From: Latrodectus hesperus
Lineage: Eukaryota; Arthropoda; Arachnida; Araneae; Theridiidae
Assembly: GCA_037975125.1 (NCBI GenBank)
Contig: JAJQOW010000014.1
Span: 3,757,752-3,821,751 of the forward strand
Direction of reading: 5' to 3'
Length of the DNA stretch: 64,000 bases
Shown: piece by piece, positions 57,604-64,000 of the stretch
How the letters are laid out: each line of letters opens with the position of its first letter
How positions within the stretch are numbered: the first letter of the stretch is position 1
The notes under the pieces: model-generated
What the model was told of the DNA's origin: nothing
The model's input: only the letters and a program-made list of their open reading frames with translations
Database searches by the model: none
Program-made: the position numbers and the translations under genes

Positions 57604-57677
57604 AGTTGAAAAACTCTCTCGAGACACAAGTGAGCGAGCTGAAGTCTTCGATCGAAGGAAAGTGTAACCTCCAGTGA
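57604..57677 (+). CDS. cpx: Complexin, terminal coding exon with CAAX-type box
   Basis: The exon follows a T-rich tract and CAG (57601-57603), completes the split Lys codon, and encodes LKNSLETQVSELKSSIEGK then CNLQ and a TGA stop at 57675-57677. The amphipathic C-terminal helix of complexin binds curved vesicle membranes. A C-terminal Cys-X-X-Gln box is the farnesylation signal known from one Drosophila complexin isoform (ending CVMQ); the equivalent CNLQ here predicts the same lipid anchor. Together the three exons give 126 residues. With about 18 missing N-terminal residues the protein would be about 144 residues, the usual arthropod length. A non-prenylated isoform made by an alternative last exon is known in flies; none was recognised here. 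Confidence 0.94.
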
Positions 57678-58060
57678 AGTGGTTTCAATCTAACCCTAAA
57701 ACACCCTATCCCTGAAAAAAAATTTTTTGCCCTACATTCCTCAAAATTATACAACATAGATACACAAAACTTAAAAATAATGAGGTCATGCTTGAATAAT
57801 AATATTTATGCATTTATACTTATATTAATCTAAAACAATGTTTAATAATTTTGATTTCATACATTCTAATTAATTACTGCATTTTTTTTAGTGTTGTAAT
57901 ATATTTATTTATCCGTCTTCTTCAAAAATTGATGACATTTTTTTGTTTCAAACTCTGTTATATAAATGTAAAATCCAAACAACTGTACTTAAACACATAT
58001 TTTTCTAAAGTTATAGTAAACTTGCAGTTTCTCTACCAAAAAATAAATCAATCCTAAATT
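57678..58060 (+). other. cpx: Presumed start of complexin 3' UTR with first AATAAA
   Basis: The sequence directly after the complexin stop codon is AT-rich and non-coding. The first exact AATAAA downstream of the stop that I find is at 58042-58047. In such AT-rich DNA this hexamer is common by chance, and complexin 3' UTRs can be long, so the true cleavage site may be further on. Confidence 0.3.
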
Positions 58061-61000
58061 TATAATATTTTTAAATCCAAATTTCAACCGTAATTCCGGC
58101 CAAATATATATTAGTTGTTTGCCTTTTTGTTTCTAATCCAGTTAAATAGTAACGAATATTTCATGGAAAATAGTTTTTGATACATTTAAAAGTTTTATAT
58201 TTTTTAACATAGTTTTCATATTAAAAGAGGTGTTTTGCCAAAATTGTGGTCATTTTTTAAGAAATGTCATTCTACCTATTTATTACATTTTGTATTAAAA
58301 AGTAAAATCCATATTTAGGAATAGGGACATATCTCTGTACCGCATATCAATATAAATTTTATAAAATAAAAATGATTGATTTTTGTTTATTATTTGAAAT
58401 ATAAATATAATAGAATTAAACGCAGAAAATATGTCTATTGATGCATACCTGAACTTATAAAGCAATAATCTTTTATCAAATTGATATTTTTGCTAAAAGA
58501 GATACACTCTTCCCAAGGCTTTTTATGTATATTTGAAATAAAAAGGCAAACAAATTAAATTCAACCAAGGTTTCCATAATTTCTAATTTTTTTGGTTTGA
58601 AAATTTGGAGAGGCGAAAATCCAATGTATAGCAATAGGATGCAAATTGGAAAGTCAAATAGTTCTCATTTAGATTTCTCATATATAAATTTTCCTTTATT
58701 TTTTAGTATAAACTTGTAATTTTGCTAAGACATTTCTCAATTGCACTTTGCATATTAGTTAACGACCTCAAATAATAAAGACAACCCGTAAATGATTATA
58801 CAATCTTAAATAACAGCAAAATATAGAAATATGTAAAACTCATTTAACATACATTTAAGTTATGAATGGTTAATAAAAAATATTGGAGTATAAATTCAAA
58901 AAAGGAATTTAAAATATTAACAGAAATACCTAAACTGATTTTGCTAAAACAATGACAGTTTTATAACAACGAGTAAAATAATTTTTACTTTTTCATCAAT
59001 TAATTGTTAAAAATATATATTTGTCTGAAAACTATATTAAAATATATTAAAATTCACGGTATAAGAATCATATTTGTCTCTATTAAAACGATAATTTCTA
59101 TATTTTGCTGTTTTAGCTTGTATAATAAACAACTCCTGCCCTATATACTCTTTCCTACCTAATTAGTGTTTAGGATTTTACTTTTGAATACAAGTGTATC
59201 TTTTCCTATATACTCTTTCCGAGAATACACAATACATTTTCAACTATATCCTGAACTTTTTGGAGATACACCGCTTGATTAACCACCTAAGACGAGAGGT
59301 CCCAGAAGGCAAGAGAAGAACCGGAGAGCATCAACAGTCCAATTAAGATATTCAATAGAGTCGTCTCCATTTCCGAAAATCAAGTGTAGTATCATTCAGA
59401 AAGTTTGAAGTAGGATTTTCGTAAGTATTTGTGAATTATAACAATAGAAACAAATCATAAGAAAAAGATATGTTTTTGGAAATCAAGATATAAACTTACC
59501 TGGACTAATATTTCTCAAGGTACTGATTTCAAGTGCAACTGCAATGAACACTCAAGATTCTAAGTTTCTGAAACTTTGAAAACCTCATTATGTTACTTGC
59601 TTATAAACAGAATAATGGAAAATGCTGATTTATTTTTTATCAAATATGCATTATATATAATTGTAATAGCAAATAGTATATTTAAATGTAATTCATACTA
59701 CAAACAATAACTAACGTTTACTTATGAGATAATTAGTATAATTCTTTAAAAATCTTATTTAATAACCATGGTGCTTAAATCAGCACGAATATGTCTCTCT
59801 TCTGTACAACATAATGTATCAAAATAAAACAATATTATGAGCTCTTACATATTAAGAGGCAATACCACTTCAAATTATATATTAGTCTAGGGAAATATCT
59901 TTTATGGCAATATATTAACTCGTGAGAAACCGCTTTATTGAAAAGGAGAGCTTAAGGCTAAGAATATGGCTAATGTGGCCACTTCACTCTGGTTTTCGGA
60001 CATATAACGAAGGAAATGAACACCAACAAAAGATTATCAGGTCAAGGTATCAACCATTTCATGAAATAGTAGGCTTGATGAAGTGTAGTAGTAGAGAATT
60101 TGAAGGTGGATTAAAGCCTCTAAGAAAACAACGAATATTAGTGTTATTGTTACTAAGTTGTAGATTTGAACAATATGATATAGCTATTGTTTTTATGTGA
60201 CTTGTGTATTTAAAAGTGGCATAGTGTATCCCCACTCTTTAGCACTGTGGTGAACTGATTTCAAATACTCATTTTACATTCTATCAGAGAAGTTAGATTA
60301 CAGAATGTGAATTCGTCACTTAAATGATACTCATACTGCTAAATACTTTACTTTTCTTTGTAACACTGTGATGATGCTTTACTATACATACAAATAATTG
60401 TAGAGTATAATTTTATTATTCCATGTACTATAAAAATAGCGAGATACGTCTTTCATCTTCTTCTATTCAAGTAATTAAATTTAATAATTTTTCTTAGTCG
60501 TATAGAACAACTAATAAGTTAAGGATATGCATATATCAATAGTCTCAATTATAATATACAATTTACGGTCAATGATTTTCTTGCTAACATAGGAAATACA
60601 TAAAACAAACTAATTAAACATACAGCAGTTACTTGACATGAAACAATAAAAATATTTACAAAATGAGTGAAAACATACATTTTATATTTTAAATTTGTTT
60701 AACAATTATTATCGTGTTAAAGTGACATTCTTCTGAATATATTGTCTTCAAAAAGATTCTGAAAATTTCTTGTAATCCAATTAATATTTATAGTGTGCCT
60801 TTTACTAGAAAAGAAGAAATCACATCTGTTTAAATTTCTTAAAGATAAAATATACGAATTATTTACTTAATTAATAAATTTTGTAATCAGTACTTTTATT
60901 CTTTAGTGGATGCCTTTCGAATAATAATATACTTACAACGCTATCAAACATGATAGAGCTGTAACAGTCTCAAAATATACTGAAAATAAGAATATTACTT

Positions 61001-62081
61001 CAGAAAATGAAATATGTCAAAATATTCTTAATAAACTTATAAGAAAATCCTCGTGTGATTTCTTCTGTTTCGTGCAAAGCACTCTGTCTTAATTAACGGC
61101 AGATGTTAGCGTAGACGTAAAAGCAGCAAATCCTATCCCTTTGTGATTCCCTGACGGCTTGTTTGTAGCTTTCCTCCGCCTTGTGATCTGTATATAAAAA
61201 ATACAACAACTTTGCAAGCTATTGAGTGGCATTTACTTAGTGTAGAATCCGATTTCAAATCCTGTGCGCCGACTCCGTACCTTTTCACAATCGGGCTCCT
61301 TGCAAAGGGTTGCTGGAATTGAAGAAACGACTTGTGTAGAATGCTCGCTGCTGCAGCTCCTAATAATCTTTATCGCCATAATTTAAACAATTTTAAAGCA
61401 CTCTTTTGGCTTTTTCTTACAACAGACATTTTTTTAAAAATGAAATGCATGAAGTATTTTTTTTTTACAAAAATTGTGATCGATAAATATATTTTAATTT
61501 GCTTTATTTTTTCAAGCTTAAATTTTCTTTTATGAGTGTGACGTTAGTTAAATTTTGTCAGTTTGTAATATCAAATATTTAATTTCCAATAAATTTTCTG
61601 GTAAAAAAAAGTTTGTCTTTAATTGGACATTTATACATAGAGAAGCTTTATAAAAAGTTTTATTTTGAATTACAATCCTTTTGTTGACAAAGTTGAATTA
61701 AACTTTAATGTTAATATTTTCTTTGACACAATTTTTAACATTCTTACACTTTAAACTTATCTATTTAATTAAGAACAATTGCCGTATATAATATGCTTGT
61801 GTTTTCTGCGGAATAAAGTAATGAAAAAACAAAAGTCATGGCATTAACAACTTCCTGCTGTTTTGGTTTATATTTTTAAATCATTTCTTTTGTGTTACGC
61901 ATGAGTGGATTTCAGAAGCCAAAAGGTGCAGGAGGCGAAGTAGAGCTTTTTTGAAGTGGACGCGAAGAACTGTAAAAAATACAAACTAAATTTTAAGCAA
62001 GAATTCGCATTTGTGGTTCTTTGCTTGAAAAAAAAAAGGTTCATACACATCGAAACGATTTCCTTTCCTCTAGTATTATAC
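58061..62081. other. Downstream DNA, no recognised gene
   Basis: Mostly AT-rich. Patches of mixed composition at 59260-59420, 59910-60200 and 61060-61360 are candidates for exons or repeats. The 92-codon frame at 59922-60200 has no recognisable motif. At 61187-61197 GTATATAAAAA resembles a TATA box on the + strand, without a following gene that I can read. Confidence 0.5.
59287..59370 (-). CDS. Short signal-peptide-like ORF, uncertain
   Basis: A 27-codon minus-strand frame from ATG at 59370 to TAG at 59287 reads METTLLNILIGLLMLSG and then SSLAFWDLSS. It has a short N-terminus, a hydrophobic core and small residues before a possible cleavage site (SLA), as in a secretory signal. Upstream on the same strand (59531-59494) is a possible mini-exon between GCAG and a good GTAAGT donor. 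No mature protein follows in frame, and another frame through the same bases is also open, so this may be chance or a transposon fragment. Confidence 0.15.
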   Translation of the reverse strand: METTLLNILIGLLMLSGSSLAFWDLSS

Positions 62082-62325
62082 CTTATTATCTCGCTTTGAA
62101 TCTGTCTTCTTTGTGATGTCCTCTTACTCATCGCCATTTTCTTCTCCCTTCATCTCATTGGACGAATCAAGGTGCTCTCACATGATACTTAGAACTTCAA
62201 CTCCTGAAGCCTCTCAGAATAATTCAGTACCATTAATAATTTGATCAAATAACTCAAAAACTTTTTACAATTGACTCAATTCATATGACGTCAAAGTCAT
62301 ATTTTGAGTACCGTCGCAGATTGGT
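62082..62325 (-). promoter_or_regulatory. Candidate minus-strand promoter and first exon
   Basis: Read on the minus strand: CCAAT at 62324-62320, then a full CRE TGACGTCA at 62293-62286, then GAAAATGGCGATGAG with ATG at 62137. The frame gives 18 full codons (MAMSKRTSQRRQIQSEII) to AAG|GTATAA at 62082/62081, a plausible splice donor. Without a splice the frame runs on to about 61895 in low-complexity sequence. No known protein family was recognised. Confidence 0.25.
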
Positions 62326-64000
62326 TTTGTTTGTGTGTTTATTGAGTCCGTCAGATAAGCTGTTACTAAATTTGAATCTAATTGGTTACAAGAAGTTTTG
62401 TGCTGATATTTATTTCCCCACTTTGTCAATTTGTCACCATTTTGTCTCCAGCTTTCTATGATAAGTCTTTTAGTGAAATTAGTTTTTTAAAACGAGATTC
62501 TCTTCAGTTAAAGTAAAATGGTGACAGAATTTGTGTTATCTGAATATTTTAACAAAACGTTTGGCAACTGGTGATGATAAAATATGATCTTCTTCTACCA
62601 TTTCTTTTAACACAGTTCTGACGACAAATTTCTCTTACTACAGTAAGGTTACTCTTTTTTTTCAATATAAGTCTACTTTTTCCTTTATTCGTGGAAATTA
62701 AACAGATTATTTAAGCAGAAAGATTTTAAAAATTAGAAGTATTCAACGATTTTATTATTAAACATAACATTTTAAAAATTAAAAAGAGCATTTCTATCAA
62801 ACTGCTGTATAAAATTAAACTGTGTACACACTTACGAAATTCAACTATGAGTGTACACAACTATTTAATCCCAACAATATACGTTTGGTATTTGTCACGT
62901 TATGAGTACTAAATGCAGAATCGCCTTCTTGTGAAGAATCGACTCCATTTACATAGCGATGTATTCAACAATTAATAATCACAACCTGTTTAGTATAAAT
63001 TGTTTGACCGAAATAATATTTCTTTCCAAATTGAAATCATTAGTTATTTTTCATATTCAATTTACGAAAGCACATATTAAACTGACTAACACTTATATTT
63101 ACCTCTATTGTATGGAATTTAATTAGGAAATCCAAAATAAGAAAAGTTCAACATGTACTGATATGCATGTAACAGCATATTTTGAGATAGAAACAAATGA
63201 CATATCTATGTTTATCTGTTCAAAATTGAACATTTGCTAAAATAATTACGAAATCATTCGATAAGTTCGTTTGAAATTTATTTTTACATGACTTTAAATT
63301 AAACTAAAAACTCAACTATAGATAGGCTCTGCCGGAAAGGATTATTTATTTTAAAAAGGGAAATTTCAATTCACCATTTAAAAATTAACACTGACTTTAA
63401 ACTTTCGAATAAGATTCGAACTAAACATAAATAAATAAAATTCAAAATCATTTCAGTTCATAGTGGTACGCAAAAGAGCACCTTGATGAACACCTCAACA
63501 AATCCTCATACATGTTCATTAAGAATTTAATCACGTTGTTGGAAAGAAAAAAATCGAAGGTTGAGAAAAGTCACAGCAAGAGTTACGAATTTTTTTTCTG
63601 AATTAATTAAGCTAATTTTTTTTTAATTTAAAATTGCGGGTATATACATTTTCGAAATAGGACTCAATAAATGATACTAAATTTGAGTTCAAGCAAATTA
63701 AATATCACTTAAAAATAATTAGAGATATTTAATATACAATTAAACCAAAAATGTTTAAATTTGTGTTACTAAAGAAGTCATAATTTTACCATCCAAAATA
63801 TAAGATATATATTTCTTTATTTTTAAAGTTACTGTGAATAAATGGAAAATATACAGGAATAAAAAAAAATTGAAGAAATAATAGGAACTATACTAACGCA
63901 AAATATCAAAGATTTATTATTTTGTCTTCATATCGGGAAACATCGTATTAATATATTTGAGCAGTTATTTCTTACAAATTTATTTTCAGCAGTGATTTTC
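62326..64000. other. AT-rich non-coding DNA at window end
   Basis: Nothing recognised. Confidence 0.55.

Noticed and set aside
57572..57757. Minus-strand 61-codon frame opposite the last complexin exon
   Set aside because: It is an antisense shadow without family features.
59922..60200. A 92-codon frame downstream of complexin
   Set aside because: No recognisable domain or codon pattern; the length is possible by chance in a mixed-composition patch.

Overview
The window is very AT-rich eukaryotic DNA (by eye about three quarters A+T) with long introns, nine (AT)n arrays and many decayed cut-and-paste transposons. The only protein gene recognised with confidence is complexin (cpx), on the + strand. 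Three of its coding exons can be joined in frame: 46143-46309, 55291-55429 and 57604-57677. They encode the charged accessory helix, the SNARE-binding central helix, and a C-terminal domain ending in a CAAX-type box (CNLQ), as in arthropod complexins. The exon for the roughly 18 N-terminal residues was not found and probably lies upstream. The arthropod-type complexin, tRNA-derived SINEs and Tc1/mariner families like those common in spider genomes suggest an arthropod, most likely a chelicerate such as a spider. The species is not determined.

Layout. Positions 1-46142 hold no recognisable exon. They contain (AT)n arrays near 4.3, 14.6, 21.7, 29.0, 30.6, 35.6 and 38.8 kb. They also contain broken Tc1/mariner-like copies at 7.84-9.2 (minus), 10.47-11.65 (plus), about 37.84-38.68 (minus), 42.0-42.65 (plus) and 42.88-43.5 kb (minus). 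Two tRNA-derived SINEs lie at 32.18-32.49 and 36.16-36.45 kb, both minus, each with a 12-bp target duplication carrying one mismatch. A CCAAT/CRE/TATA-like cluster at 27.75 kb and a YY1/E2F-like patch at 30.2 kb look like promoters or enhancers.

Positions 46143-57677 hold the complexin exons. Intron A (about 9.0 kb) has an internally deleted piggyBac copy only 45 bp after the splice donor, flanked by TTAA on both sides, plus a 217-bp (AT)n array. Intron B (about 2.2 kb) has a 437-bp (AT)n array and a 710-bp mariner derivative whose two ends are long inverted copies of each other, giving a fold-back structure.

Positions 57678-64000 are the presumed 3' UTR and downstream DNA. A weak minus-strand promoter/first-exon candidate lies near 62.1-62.3 kb, with a second CCAAT/CRE pair, and a 27-codon signal-peptide-like ORF lies at 59.3 kb. 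No rRNA, true tRNA, CRISPR or prokaryotic feature was seen. All identifications come from reading the sequence and from remembered family motifs; no database search was run.
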